A stretch of DNA of 64,000 bases from Euonymus europaeus (taxonomy: Eukaryota; Streptophyta; Magnoliopsida; Celastrales; Celastraceae), in the NCBI GenBank assembly GCA_963580455.1, contig OY756970.1, positions 22,816,001 through 22,880,000 on the forward strand, given 5' to 3'. Positions 14,271 to 27,446 of the stretch are shown piece after piece; within the stretch, counting starts at the first letter, position 1; each line of letters opens with the position of its first letter. A program made the position numbers and the translations under genes. A model generated the notes under the pieces. The model saw only the letters and a program-made list of their open reading frames with translations. It did no database searches and was not told the DNA's origin.

Positions 14271-14765
14271 CTAGTCCTGGAAGCCGGTTTTCTCCCAAAT
14301 TGCATTTCTGACTCTACTCAGATCCCTTCCTTTCAATGTCCTCCCAATACCTTCATGCACCGAGAACGACGCGATCCTTGTCCTCGCCAAGAACTCGTGC
14401 GGAGGGATCCTCACTCCGGCCTCGAACGAATCATCTCCGTCCACGTTATCATCCTCGTCATCACTCTCTCCCCTCCGATTGTCCCGGAATTCGTCCTTTA
14501 AAATCTTAGACCAGTCCGGTATATTGACAGGAAGTGAGGACCTAGTCCCGCCGGCGAGGTCAACGCGCTTAGATGTTGTTTTCTTGGAGATTCTGGAATT
14601 TGAAGCGGGCTTACCACGGAACTCGGTAGCGTCAGAGCGAGTTGCCGTAAGGTTGTAGATTTCGGACTCGTCGAGTTCGAATCCGCAGTCAGTCACGTGA
14701 GGAGAGTGGTCACCAGAGAGAAATCGGTAGTTCTGTCTGGCGAAGTAGGTCTTGGCCGTCGCCAT
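14271..14765 (-). CDS. S40/DUF584 senescence regulator
   Basis: Intronless 164-aa protein of the plant S40 (DUF584) family, small nuclear proteins associated with leaf senescence and stress. The start is the ATG at 14765 giving [20 protein letters not shown]; an upstream in-frame extension to 14888 lacks family character. The middle is rich in Ser, Thr and basic residues. A conserved block [14 protein letters not shown] is followed by an acidic stretch ([12 protein letters not shown]). The C-terminus has [19 protein letters not shown], the S40 signature, and ends [14 protein letters not shown]. The gene follows MON1 on the same strand, as At2g28400 follows At2g28390 in Arabidopsis (from memory). 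Molecular function of the family is not established. Confidence 0.9.
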   Translation of the reverse strand: MATAKTYFARQNYRFLSGDHSPHVTDCGFELDESEIYNLTATRSDATEFRGKPASNSRISKKTTSKRVDLAGGTRSSLPVNIPDWSKILKDEFRDNRRGESDDEDDNVDGDDSFEAGVRIPPHEFLARTRIASFSVHEGIGRTLKGRDLSRVRNAIWEKTGFQD

Positions 14766-15906
14766 GGGAGGCCTGAAGTTTTTGGTTTTTTTTTTTAAAG
14801 TTTTGTTTGTGATGGTACGTCTTGATCTGCTTTTATAAAGGTTGGTTTGCATGATGGATAAGTCTTCGAAATTTCTTAATTTTTTCATTGCGAAATGACC
14901 TTAAACACCCTAACATGAATCATCAAATTCCACGTACCACACTCAGAATTCAGAAACGCCATGTAGTCATATACTCCGGGCTTCTTTCCCCTGCATCGCA
15001 TGGTCATTGGGAAAATGGTTTTGACTACATATAAGGGTTCAGGTCTGTCCACGTGTCTTCAATGTAACAATTTTAGCAATGTTCTGGTTTATGAAATGTA
15101 TTTATGGATAATGCATTCAGTTTCAAAATGTGGATCATAAAAAATGATAAATATGGATAATTTATCGGACAGTTCCAAATCTGCAACTGACCTATTGTCC
15201 TTTTTATCCAGAAAGTAGAGGAACATTATTGCCAATTACCAACAATTATCGCAGTAACAAATATAAAAATTTACAATTACCGTGCCCGTGATGAACTCAT
15301 ATGAGCTTGGGGACACGTGTTTCGTTTTCATGTCCTGTGAATAGTGAGAATCGTGATGCTTAAGGTTAGGCACTTGCCATGGTAATAATAAGTTTGGTTG
15401 GAGTGAGAGCAAAACGATCCATCTAACGGTCCATATCCTCATAATATCGATAGAATGTTAGTCGCATGTTATACGACTACATAGCAATAAATAAGGAGAT
15501 GTTCAAAAGTTATACAAATTTCATAAGCAACGTCTTGGGTGTGCTTGGAATTTGTGACCTCCCTACTTTTAAGGAGTCTCAGCCCACTCTGACTTGCCAT
15601 TGAGTCGTATGCCCTGGGGCTTGCAATGGTAATAAGTTTTTTTTTTTGGAAGGGGTGTTTGGGCAGTGTATGTGTAAGAATGTATATTTTTGTTGATATG
15701 TATGAGAATGTGTATTTTGATTGATGTAATTGTATTGAGATATGTGTTTTGTTGATATGGTTAAATATATGACTTAATGTTTGGGTAATAGAGGTGGGAT
15801 ATAATATTAATTTTATTGAGAAAAATATGAAATAATGAAACGTTAATGACTTGATTGATGGGGAGAAAAAAATTGTATTAAGAGATGTGTTAACAAATTA
15901 TATTAA
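14766..15906. other. S40 upstream region
   Basis: Gene-free. It contains two acgtgt/cacgtg-type cores (about 15050 and 15313) that could serve bZIP or NAC factors. From about 15650 the sequence becomes T- and TG-rich, starting with gggtgtttgggcagtg, which resembles the end of a second MITE; no matching opposite end was found. Confidence 0.35.
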
Positions 15907-16262
15907 GGGGCATGCTTGGATAAAAAAAAAAGGAGGGTTAAGTGGAGTAATGTAAGGGAGAATTAAATAGAGTAGAGTAATCAAATGAAATTATACCTTG
16001 ATTGGATACACTTACAATTAATTAAAGTATAAATTATTAACTTTGCCTGGACATGAGGTAGAGCAAGTTAGAGTCAAGTAGATTAAAGAATTTAAAAAAT
16101 TTAAATGACTTATGATCTCCTACTCTACCCTCCTAATCCCTCAAATTGAGGGGTTACAATTATCCTCCACACTACTCTCATAACTCTTGCTCATCTAAAT
16201 CCAAATAAGATACATAATTATTACTCTACTTAACTCTCAAAACTCTCAATCCAAACAAGCCC
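15907..16262. mobile_element. Tourist-like (PIF/Harbinger) MITE
   Basis: A 356-bp non-coding element. The left end reads GGGGCATGCTTGGAT and the right end, reverse-complemented, GGGCTTGTTTGGATT; similarity extends over about 50 bp through a shared GTTAAGTRGAGTAAT. It is flanked by the trinucleotide TAA on both sides (15904-15906, 16263-16265), the target-site duplication expected for PIF/Harbinger elements. It carries no transposase and would have been mobilised in trans. Confidence 0.75.
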
Positions 16263-16579
16263 TAAGAGATATATTTTACTGATGCAACTGTATTAAGAGA
16301 TGTATTTTATTGATATAAATAAATATGTAAGCTCATTTTTTATATAATAAAGATTGACCTTAAAAACAAATTTAATTGAGACATGCAAACCCATTGTGGT
16401 AGTTAGTTGACAAGAAAGGAAGAAGCCAGGGCATTTCGGGAACATCAGTTTGTCTCTTCCTGATAAAGCCCAATGGCTAATTTGTCATGACATGAGGAGA
16501 AGATTGGGGAGAGGTGGTTCACCTGACCTGGTCCTATTGAAGGGTACACGATGGTCCTGTTTAGACGTTCAAGATCAAT

Positions 16580-16670
16580 TGACACGCGTGTGATCTTTGT
16601 ACAAAATGCCACGTGGAATCATTTGACGCTGAAGCGAGGGGACGTGAATACTGAAAAGCACGTGAAGTGG
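16580..16670. promoter_or_regulatory. G-box/ABRE-like cluster
   Basis: Within 90 bp there are four ACGT/ACGC-core bZIP-type sites: cacgcgtg, gccacgtgga, gacgtgaa and gcacgtgaag. This density is unusual for the AT-rich surroundings. No gene starts within several hundred bases; the nearest is S40, about 1.8 kb away across the MITE. Whether it is a distal enhancer, a promoter of a non-coding transcript or a relic of a lost gene cannot be decided. Confidence 0.4.
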
Positions 16671-17989
16671 GCCCCTAATTGGATCTAGCGCTTCGCACCG
16701 CAGCAGCTGGGCTTCGGTCCGCTTGTGTTCTCTCAATCGCGACAACCGATAATACCCCTGACTGTTGTCAGTTTTCGCGAGAAAGTTCCGAGATTTCGAT
16801 TATGAGTTTGGTTGAACGTTGGTGAGAATATCATGCTCTACTTTGTGGAGCGATTATTTCTGTGTATTGCTGGAGAGTGGAGACCATCTTTTCGGCCATT
16901 TGTGACTTTTGGCCTGATAAATCGAAACAAAAATCAACGGTGTCACTTTTGACCAAAAAAATTAACTTTAAACTTTCACTAAACGGTTAAATCCATCTTT
17001 AACTTGTTTTACCTTTATCATCATGAAAGATATCTGTCTTAATTCTAGTTCTCCAAACTCGAATGCATAACACAACACAACACAATCTTTCGTTTGTGTA
17101 AAAATTGCAAGGGATCTCTTTCTTTCTTTTTCTTTTTCTCTTCGAAAGGTAGGTGTTTTGGGGACTGGGGATTGAGGTTCAAACATCCATACGAGAAGGG
17201 TGTAGAACCATGACTTTTTTGGTAAAAAAGAAAAGAAATCCTGAATCGATACGACTAAATAGAAGTCTAGTCATAAATTTAAATTTAAATTTAATATTTT
17301 AAAGTTGGTAATTGAAATTGACATAATTAATATTTCTACCGTGGGAGCCTCATTAAACTATAAAATTATTTTAATTTATTAATAAATTCAGCCAGCAAGA
17401 CATCGCAATTAGCAAAAAAACGTTAAGACTTTGACATCCAGTGCTAGTAATTTATCACTTTCTTCTGATAATGATGATTATGACCACATATATTTTATTA
17501 CATCCAATAATTGATCTTATATGCACGATTAAGTGTTGAAAGTAATATTATCGTAAGTAGGTTTCTCTAAATGAATGAATCAAATAATGTCAACAAAATT
17601 CCCCGTCAAAGGATCCTATTTCCAAGTAACTTCATATTGTTAAAAAAACGGAGATTCGTCACTAGGTTCTTTAACATAAATTTATATTTTATTCATTGCC
17701 TTTAATTTTTCAATATTTAAATACATTGTTTAAATAATTATGGATAAAATTACCATTATTTCAATAAATTCTTATGTCTATGACATATGCTGACATCATC
17801 ATATTCTTTTTATTTTTTATTTTAAAAATTTTAAAACAGTTTTATCTCTCAAAATACAAGTCGGATTTTTTATAAAAAAAAATAGATTCATAATCAGCAC
17901 GAAAAACTCTTTCCAATGAGACCCATGATCAATATGATTAAATGTTCATTCGTCAAATTCTCTGAATGAACTCAAATAATTTCATTAAA
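16671..17989. other. Gene-free AT-rich DNA
   Basis: After a short GC-richer stretch to about 16800 the sequence is AT-rich. ORFs present are short, lack protein-like composition and are not continued by plausible exons. No RNA gene was recognised. Confidence 0.4.
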
Positions 17990-18920
17990 ATATATCAAAA
18001 ATATATATAGAACTTTTGAAAATCAAACGAAAAAACAACAAAAAATTCAGAGGATTTCACAAATTTGTCTCAAATTTGGAGGATTTCGCAAAATTCGCCA
18101 AAATAAATCAAAGGAAATTTTGAAATTAAGAAAAAAAAATAGAGGATTTCATAAAATATATAATAATTTTTTGAAAATCAAACAAAAAACAACCCGAGAC
18201 TCTAAATCCTAAGCCACAAAATCCTAAATCTCAAAATCATAAATCCTAATCTCTTGAATCCCAAAATCCTAACGTATAAACAGTAAAATCTAATCTTCTA
18301 AACCCTAGATCTTAAACTTTAAACCTTATAATAAAAAATCCTCTAAATTTTCCAGAAATCATCTAAATGTTAACAATTATAGTTTAAATTTTGAACAAAA
18401 AATCTTATAAATAATTAAGAAAAAATCCTCTAAATTTTCCAGAAATCATCTAAATGTTAACAATTATAGTTTAAATTTTGGACAAAAAATCTTATAAATA
18501 AATAAGAAGAATTTACAAAAATAAGAAGAAAATCATAAAAGTTTACTAACTTATATTCCTAAACTCTAAAACTTAAACCTTACGTCCTAAAGCCCAAAAT
18601 CCTAAATAATAAATTATAATCTCATAAACTCCAAAACCTTATACTCTAAGCTCTAAACATTAAATTCTAATGTCTTAAACCTCAAAACCCTAAATTTTAT
18701 ACCCTATTATCAGAAATCCTCTAAATTTTCTATAGAAAATTTAGAGGATTTATCAAAATCAAACAAAAAAACAATCAAAAATTTAGATGATAAGAGGACT
18801 TCTCAAATTTGTCAAGAATTTAGATGATTTTACAAAACTCACCAAAATAATTCAGAAGAGTTTTTGAAATTATGCAAAAAAAAAAAAATCAAAGTATTTT
18901 TACAAAAGTCACCAAAACGG
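17990..18920. repeat. AT-rich degenerate repeat block
   Basis: A satellite-like region of interspersed copies of aaatcctctaaatttt-type and telomere-like ccctaaat/tcctaaat words. An 87-bp unit is tandemly duplicated at about 18333-18420 and 18421-18505 with very few changes. A segment containing aaaatcaaac and ttgtc-aatttag words at about 18015-18140 recurs in diverged form at about 18752-18895. The block contains the perfect palindrome described separately. No coding potential was seen. Confidence 0.65.
18714..18751. repeat. Perfect 38-bp palindrome
   Basis: The sequence is identical to its own reverse complement over all 38 bases: a 19-base arm beginning aaatcctctaaattttcta meets its complement with no spacer, so it could form a cruciform or hairpin. 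The arm word aatcctctaaatttt also occurs singly in the neighbouring tandem repeat, so the palindrome probably arose by inverted duplication of the local repeat unit. Confidence 0.85.
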
Positions 18921-21900
18921 CTATAAATTGTTATGGTATTTGGTTTTGTTTGAAATATGAATTGAGTTTTATTATGATATTATTCTCATAAGTTATTGGC
19001 TTTGGTAGTTAGTGGACAATGTAATAAAATATTGACATTTGTATTGAATAACATTTTGTTGATGCACATGTATTTCATTGTTGATTTCGATAATATAGTG
19101 ATTCACATATATTTAAATCATATGCACAGGTTACAAAGTCAAGTAAATTTTGTGCATGTGAGTGCACTTGATTTTCGGGAAAGAAAAAAAAATTGGTTGA
19201 TTGACTCTTCACTTTGATTCATCAAAAGTGAAAATATTAGTTTATCTTTAAAAACATATAGATAAAATACACGATTTTCACTTGACTTTCTGGGATTGTA
19301 TTTACATTTATTTTCTAAATAAACAGCAATCATATACTAATAGAATCAGGATATGTTTAAATGAGGGCAGGGTAATATTGTCATTAATTAAGGTTAAAAT
19401 TTAAAATTAACCTTATTGAGCTAAGCTTCAAATAATTGGGGATGCATTGAGCTACAAACTTTTCAAAAAGACTAAATGGAATATAAAGTCCATATAAAAG
19501 ACTCATCACCAAATAATCCTTAAAAAAAGTCTTAATTTTGAAAGGTAATAGATAAAGATAGACAACTCTCATACACAATAATATTTTGACGAATCGGATC
19601 GAGGACGAATATGATATATATATATATATATATATCATACCCACATATTAGAAATAAGAATTGAAAGGACTATCAAACTCTTCAAACCAAACCAAGTATT
19701 ATTTTTTCGTCATGCTTAGTGGACCATAATGTACAAAGATGGAATCTTACCAATAGTTTAAGAAACAATTGGCTTGGATGGGTTTGCTTAAGCAAAAGTA
19801 GTGCTAAAAAAGTAATTGTGCTCAAGTGGAAACTTGAATTTTGCTTTACGTGTTAATCAATCACAGATCAATGGAAAAAGCTAAATTATTGTTCACATGA
19901 CAGGTTTAATCAGTCTATTTGATATGACCTAAGAGCGGATCAGAGATAATAATTGCTTTCTTATAAAGGTAAAGCAACAAACAGAGAATATGGACTATTA
20001 ATAATGGGTATGTGTTCATGGATTCTCAATCTTGCTTCTCTCAGTGATTATTACGAATTACCTCATGGACTGCGTGGGCTTGTCTAAGGTGACTCGTTTC
20101 ACAAGGTTGGGCCCCAGTTCAACATAGGCTGCACTAGCGCTTTCATTTACTTTGCTAGGCCAGTCTAGCAATGGGTCCAAACTCCAAACTGATTAGACCA
20201 ATTTGTAGCCCAACTTTAGTTTGATTTTTCATACGAGTGCCAAATTTAGTTCATAGTATTAGGCCCAAATTTAGTTTGGTTAGTTGGGCTTAGCACATCT
20301 TTGCCACCAGGCCCACCGCATATTCACTGTGAGTTTTACTGAACTGATGCGGTACCTTTTTCGTCTTATACTTTATTGGGGCTAAAATTGAGACGTTGAA
20401 AGTGCCGTAATGCTCGACCCCTTTGCCAAATGGGCCGCGTTTGTCTTTTTTCCCGGCTGCATTTCCCGTATATGTACAGTTCAGATATTTTGTCCGATTT
20501 AAAATTTGATTTGTGTCAAAATATAAAAATATCCTCATCAAAAAATTCAAACAAATTTAAATTACATTTCATATACGACATATGTTGTTAGACTCAAAAC
20601 CGATTTTTGCCAACTCTGGCATATGATCCACCTGCTCATGGTTCGGGGTTTTCCCATGACCTGAGATGTAGCTCTTTTTTACGAGTGCCAGACAACAAAA
20701 AAACGAAAATATGGTGGCCTACAAAAACTAATTTGTCTCTTTGTGATCTCTTATGCCTGGACTGGATCAATCATAGGTTTAGGTCAAGTAATGGCGAATG
20801 CTCCGTTTGCTTCTACTCAAAGAGGATCAGCCATGCTCACGGAACAAACAATTAAATCAAAGAAAACCGCCATAAGTATGCGAGCATTTGTTTATATTAA
20901 AATATGAGAGGAGGCCACCGGCCAATGACAAATCATCATCAACCTCGCAAGGCGAAAAACAAAATGATCTAGTAATTCTTTTTTCTTTCTTTTCAACGTC
21001 ATTCTGTGTTTGGGTTGTCTGGACACGTGGTGCACTTGTAGCCACAACTTCCATTCAAAAGAGAACGACCCATGGTTGTGGAAAAACTAATTAACCATAT
21101 TTCTTTGTCATTATTATAAATATATAGTCGAGTATTGACAAGGCCTGGAGGCTAGAGAGTAGTTGGTCACTTGTGGTGGTCGGTTCGTCACATCATCAGC
21201 ACTACACAAATATACACCAGTGTTCTACATTACGAGGTAGGACGGTCGGTTTATGTTTATTTAATGTCACATGCACATAAACATATTAAACTTCTGTCAT
21301 CAAAGAACAGTCATTTAAAAGAGTAATGGTCTAAATTCATTTGATTTTTAATCAAAACAATTGATTTTCTGAATTAGAGTAATTGAGATAAAATCACATA
21401 ATACGATGGACAAAAATCCTAAGACAATATCTAAACACGAGATTATATCAGACCCCTCGTGAACGCCTAATATCTTGTGTTACATTATTAATCTCATTCA
21501 GATAGAGATCATTAAATTGTATGTTTTCAAATTGCTAATAATAGTTAATGTTGTTATAATGTTAATAACTATGCGCATGACGTTTTCTGAATAATTGAAT
21601 ATTCTTAAACAACAACTGTGAGTACAGCCTCATAGTTTTGAACTTTGGTAAAAGCCACAACCACCATGCGTCACCAAATGTTTATGTGGAACTTTAATTT
21701 GTTTTTGTACAGATAATTCTCGTGGCAGTACTATCATCAGCCCTCGAAATGAAAATCACTATTGCTATTATTAAAATCACCTGTCAATTATTGTGGAATC
21801 AGCATTACTTTGTTTTTATTTATACCAGGATAACATAAATTAATCCTTCATATCCGTTTTATGCGTTAGGATAACTGCAATTTTCCAAGTCGAAAGATTA

Positions 21901-22680
21901 TTCCGAAATCAAGGGCATATTCGGGAGCAAAAAGAGAACTAAAAATTCAAAGGCCGAAATTTTGAATTGAGAGGTACTTCAATTTTTAGCAATTCAATTT
22001 CTCCAAAAACTCATGTCAATTTATGAGTTTTATTTTTGAAAATGATATATTAGGGGTTAGAGTTAGGATTTTGTATTTATGAGTTAGATTTTATGATTTA
22101 GGACACATACCCAATTTTTTTTAATTTATGATTTATGGTTTATGACGTGACTATAATAACTCCTTCTAAATGCATGTGAGAGGTAAATAAGTTTAACTTT
22201 CGATCATGCCCAATAGTTTTGGCATTGTTTTCCTGCATGGGTCAAAGGTCCGAGACGTTCTCTCCGTCCCAATCTCAACCGCTTGTATTGATAATGTGGG
22301 TCATTTTAGCAAGTTGAGATTTACATTTGATCCAGTTGACTGGTGAGCATGTTAACCGGAGAACTTCCTATCAAAATAATTTATCTATTTTTTTTCCCCT
22401 TCAAAATTTCCTTCATTCTAACCTTGTGAATACCAATATATATATATATATGTATAAATAAAAAAACCTCAATAATATGTTTTTAGTATGATTTAAAAAA
22501 AGTTTAGGACCAAAAGAAAAGGAAGAGGCATAACTCATAAGCTAGCTAGGCTGTCAAGGAGCCGTTGAAGTAATGGTGGGGCCAGCAAGCTAAGGAAAAA
22601 AAAAAGATAAGAAAAATCAATTCATATGGGCGGCTAAAATTAATGTTATAATCCGTCATTAAAGCGGCACACTCTCTCTC
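18921..22680. other. Gene-free DNA upstream of the aquaporin gene
   Basis: AT-rich sequence with no convincing gene. A (TA)n run lies at about 19614-19635 and a second near 22437-22452. Around 20070-20290 there are several GGGCCY/TGGGCT words. Scattered ORFs such as those at 20290-20550 and 20607-20855 show no domain, signal peptide or conserved composition. Confidence 0.4.
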
Positions 22681-22832
22681 AATCATTCACATACACACTA
22701 TATCTACTACACACCCCATATATACCCCCCCTCACACTACCCACTTTTAGCATCCTCATCACAACTCCCACACAAGAAGAAGAAGAAGCCTTTCCTACTC
22801 TCTCTCTGTCTAAAACAAGTAGTGCTGTAGAA
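22681..22832 (+). promoter_or_regulatory. PIP2 core promoter and 5' leader
   Basis: A TATA-like element (catatatacc, about 22718-22727) sits about 110 bases before the start codon within a pyrimidine-rich stretch. It is followed by a GA-rich and then CT-rich leader (agaagaagaagaag, ctctctctctg). A transcription start about 30 bases after the TATA element would give a leader of about 80 bases. Confidence 0.5.
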
Positions 22833-24071
22833 ATGGCAAAAGATGTCGAAGTACAAGAAAATCCAGAATTCTCGGCCAAGGACTACACTGATCCGCCTCC
22901 AACGCCGTTTTTTGACTTGGAAGAGCTGACCAAATGGTCTTTTTACAGAGCTGCTATTGCAGAGTTTGTTGCTACTCTTCTCTTCCTTTATATCACAGTT
23001 TTGACTGTGATTGGCTACAAGAGCCAAACCGACCCTAACCTGAACACCGACCAGTGTGGTGGTGTTGGAATTCTCGGCATCGCTTGGGCCTTCGGTGGCA
23101 TGATCTTCATCCTCGTTTACTGCACTGCCGGTATTTCTGGTAAGTTATAATTAACCTCCTCTCTAATACTATAAATATTAAATCATCCTCTATTTCTTAC
23201 CACGGTAAATTGATTATCTTTTCTATTTTAATTAATTAAAACAGGTGGACACATTAACCCGGCGGTGACCTTTGGACTGTTCCTGGCGCGCAAACTGTCG
23301 CTAATCCGGGCAGTGACGTACATGGTGGCACAGTGTTTGGGTGCAATCTGCGGTTGTGGGCTTGTGAAGGCCTTCCAAAAGTCTTACTACAACAGATACG
23401 GAGGTGGGGCCAACGAGCTCGCTGATGGGTACAACAAGGGCGTTGGATTGGGTGCTGAGATCATCGGGACCTTTGTTCTTGTTTACACCGTCTTCGCAGC
23501 CACTGATCCTAAGAGGAACGCGAGAGACTCCCATGTTCCTGTAAGCACCTGATTACTACCTCCCTTATTATTATATTGTTGTCCTGTTACTTTCATTTCT
23601 GTTCATCTTGTTACTTTCTTTCTTTGGTAATCTGTCCTTTTCAGCTTTCTCAGTGGGCGTAGTTGGTTTTTCATTTTTTCCTCATTTCTCTAACATTTTC
23701 TAATGAAATGAAAGGTTTTGGCACCATTGCCCATTGGATTCGCTGTGTTCATGGTCCACCTGGCTACCATCCCCATCACTGGCACTGGTATCAACCCGGC
23801 TAGGAGTTTCGGAGCTGCTGTCATCTACAACAAAGAGAAGGCCTGGGATGACCAGGTACATATACTTACCCTGTTGTTTTTAATATTTTTTTTTAATATT
23901 ATAATTAAGACTATAATAGAAAATGACCTTAATAATGGTATTTAATTAATGTTACAGTGGATGTTCTGGGTTGGACCATTTATTGGAGCTGCCATTGCTG
24001 CTTTCTACCACCAGTTCATTCTGAGGGCTGCAGCCATTAAGGCCCTGGGTTCCTTCAGGAGCAACGCTTAA
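22833..24071 (+). CDS. PIP2: Plasma membrane aquaporin, PIP2 type
   Basis: Water channel of the plasma membrane, 285 aa. Four exons: 22833-23139, 23245-23540, 23715-23855 and 23958-24071, all with GT-AG introns; the total of 858 bases is in frame and ends in TAA. The short N-terminus ([11 protein letters not shown]) and a C-terminus ending ALGSFRSNA mark PIP2 rather than PIP1. NPA motifs lie at residues 107-109 and 228-230. The narrow-filter residues expected of a water-selective PIP are all present: Phe87, His216, Thr225 and Arg231. His199 of loop D, the cytosolic-pH gate, is present, as are C-terminal serines 280 and 283 that PIP2s use as phosphorylation sites. No defect is visible. Its position beside PDI and HDS recalls Arabidopsis PIP2;4 (At5g60660), but the subgroup number cannot be fixed here. 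Confidence 0.97.
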
Positions 24072-27000
24072 TTAACTCAGCAGTTTGTGATGAGCGAGCG
24101 TTGTTGGTTTAAAGAAATTAATAAAAAGGACTCCTCCATCTCCATGGATGCTTTTTAAGGTTTGGAAAGGTTGATCAATCTAGAGGGCCTGGACGGAATT
24201 GTAAATAAAAAACTATTCATGGACAAGGGTCCTTTTGTTTTCGGTATTTCACAATGATCAGTGTATTTTATGTGGAGCTGCTGCCTGTTTGTTCATGTTT
24301 ATCTTTTTTTTTTCAATCTCTTTTTTTTTTCTTTTTTTTTTAATTATATTTTCCTTGGTGTATTGATGTTTCCCGGTAAATTAAGCAAAGTTTGTATTAT
24401 CTTTAATTAGTCTCAACACATTTTCATTTAATGCTTGCTTAGTTGCTTATGCAGTACTACAATGATATGATTAATTATTATATCATGATCATCATTTCAT
24501 TAAGAATAATGATGGTGAGCATATATTAAAAATATGGTGTCATTACAGTGCATTCTCATCCAACTATTGTATTAAGATATTGAAAATTAATGAGTGGTAT
24601 GTAAGGTGGCTAATCCCGCATAGATTATTTAAAGAAAATAGTAACCCACAGTCCACAGAGTTGGCTTTTGTGGTGGTTACAATTAATAAATAAAGATATG
24701 AGAAAACAAGTTAGGTTAAGTGGCTTGGGATTCCTCACTTTTTTATCAAGTAATTTACCTTATCTTGTCCTTAGCTTACGGGGTTTTTGTTTTGTTATTT
24801 GGATATGTCTATGACAAAGTAGGTGAAGTTTTAGCCATTTGATCGATGTTGCACATTTTGCTTAAATTATGGAGAAAGTGAGTTTCATTTGAAAATGAAA
24901 TGTTTGGTGGTCATCTTTTTTGATTCTTATCCTCTGGCTAGCTATAACATTCTTTTCTCAGTGGGGCAAACAATTAAAGCTTTTGGTAGAAGAAATCGTG
25001 GTATTGCCGTATTGATGCAAGATGAATCTAAAGCATTCGTACTCATGTAAACTACTTAGGAATACGCGCGGGAGTTTTTAATGTTTTATCATATATTATT
25101 GTAGCTCGGAATTCATGTGAGGGTCCTAAAGATGGACGGGGAGAAATTTTTTTAGGATTATTTTATTGAAAAATGCTTAATTTTATATTGATTATAGTAA
25201 AGTAAAATTGATAAATAAGAGTACATAAATAGAGATTCCTGTATTAAAATTATAGTGAATAATAATGATTATTTAAGTATAAAAATCTTGAAATGAAATT
25301 AATTTGTTTATATTATCGTTTCTCAAATATTTGTTACTTGTTGTGATTTTTGTTGGTTTAAAATTTTATGCTGTCGAACCATTGAACTTAGACGGGAGTG
25401 TTCACCTAATTTTTGTTCATCTCTTTATACTTATGTTTGTTAAATGAATCTGATTTAAGAGCAAAGCACACCATTAATGATTAAACATTATATTATATAT
25501 ATTAAAAAGTCCACTACTCCCTTAGTGGCGAGTTCTTGATCATATAAAAACAATGGAACGATGCTCTCCGTGATTCCAACTCTCCAGATACTCCAATGCT
25601 AATCAATGGTCAGATGTCTTGATGGTGAGAGCATATGAGTTGTGATGGGACAAATATTCAAGTTTTTTTAGGATGAATCGTGATTATAAATTCATAATTT
25701 TATCGTCAGGATGTGAGGATAACTTTTGGCATTGGAACCACAATTATATTTAAATATAATTATGAGTCTATCCATAGTCCATACTCAGCGGGGCATCTGG
25801 GACCACTTTGCACTCGGTCAGCCAATAAGTCCGTCATCGTATTCGACGTTCAAACCTAGCGGCTAGCGTCTGCTAGTTTTCAAGGCCGAAACACACTCGG
25901 GCCATTCTAGCCCAATCATGCAACTCATGGGCCAACTTTATACTGGGTCGGTTGGTACTAAATTTTCAAGTTTCACGAAATATCTCGTGAGTTCTCAGAC
26001 TGGGCTGGGAGGATCCGTTGATACAACATGTGAGGCCCAGAAGCCCATTTATTCAAGACAGCGAGGATCTTGTGCAAATGCTGAATGGGCCTGCAGTAGC
26101 AGCATTTGTATGTGGTTGAACTTTGAACTTTGATGAGAGAGACAGATGGACAGTGGCCAAGAGTCAACGCCATATTCAGGATCAGGAATCACAAAAATTC
26201 ACCAACACAAAAAGTGTGGAGGATGGAAAGGATGAGGAAAACAGCGTGAAGATTGAAATGATTTTTAATTACAAGAGGTGGCGGAGTGGAACTTGGAGGC
26301 ATTGATTTCAGTTTCTGGCATGCTTTACACCTATCTTTTGCAATAATGCTCACACGGCAGGTGAAACAGTTCAGTGAATATATAATTACTCTCATAATAT
26401 TAAATCAATAATATATGCTTATAGCCTTTGCTGATCCTCCAAGCCAAGAAAAAACTATTACTTTTCCTTGATAAATAATGCATCGTACTGAACTCAGCCA
26501 TTGCAAAACACTCTTTCAAGCTCACAAATCATGTAATTGTATTGTTGTGTATTCTAGTTATAGTAACGACAAATAATGAAATAAATATATTACTACCTTT
26601 GTGCCTATTTGATAGACTTACTTTTTATTTTTGATTTGTCACAAATAATAACTCACTTTCTTATTTAGAATAAACAAAAAATCACTAGTTTATTAATCTA
26701 ACCTCATTTACTGTGCATCTTTATTAACAAATAACATTAATCTCTAGCAATAATAAAGTGTGAGTGGAGTAGTTGTAGAATATATTAGGAAGAAAACCAA
26801 TTAAATTTATTGTTTCAATGATATTAGAAGGATTCATTAGATTTAGGTAATTTGTTCATAATTATTTTAAGGATGTATTAGAATATTAAAAAGTTTAAGA
26901 TACTCAATGGAATACACATCTTCATTACATGATTTATTGAATAGGGATGGAAGTAGTATGATTTTCCACCCATCGTTTGCATGTCACGAATTCATAATGT

Positions 27001-27446
27001 CATATACACAACAGCAAAATTAAAGTATTCAAGCACGCACAGACATGCATACACTGATACACATGATGATAACAAAAGGGGTCCAAAACCCCACTTAGTT
27101 GGGTGTTTGAGAAGGTACTCGAGAAAAACTTGCATGACTGTTAAGACAACCTCAAGAATATCAAAATGCAAAATGACAATCATAGCCTTAAAATTTCAGA
27201 ACCTTTGATAAGCCAAATAGGCTGAACTTAATATATTAGGGTGGGGTAATTTTGGGAGGCTAAAAGTTTCACTATTGGAACGGCAAGGAATGATATCCCA
27301 TCATTTTGTTCCATTTTCATCAACAAAATTCAACACTACGCAACTACCACTTCACAAAGACCGTTATAAAAGCCAGTCCAAAGCACCACGCATTTTTCAC
27401 CCGAAACTAGCTTCAAGCCTCAACCCACTCCAACAGTAGGACAAGC
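24072..27446. other. PIP2 3' flank to small membrane-protein gene
   Basis: The first 280 bp are the likely PIP2 3'UTR, ending in a T-rich tract near 24300-24340. The rest is AT-rich and gene-free. A slightly more GC-rich stretch at 25780-26320 has short ORFs on both strands with no recognisable domain. Confidence 0.4.

Noticed and set aside
20290..21094. Several 60-86-codon frames on both strands
   Set aside because: Overlapping frames with no protein-like composition or splice-supported continuation.
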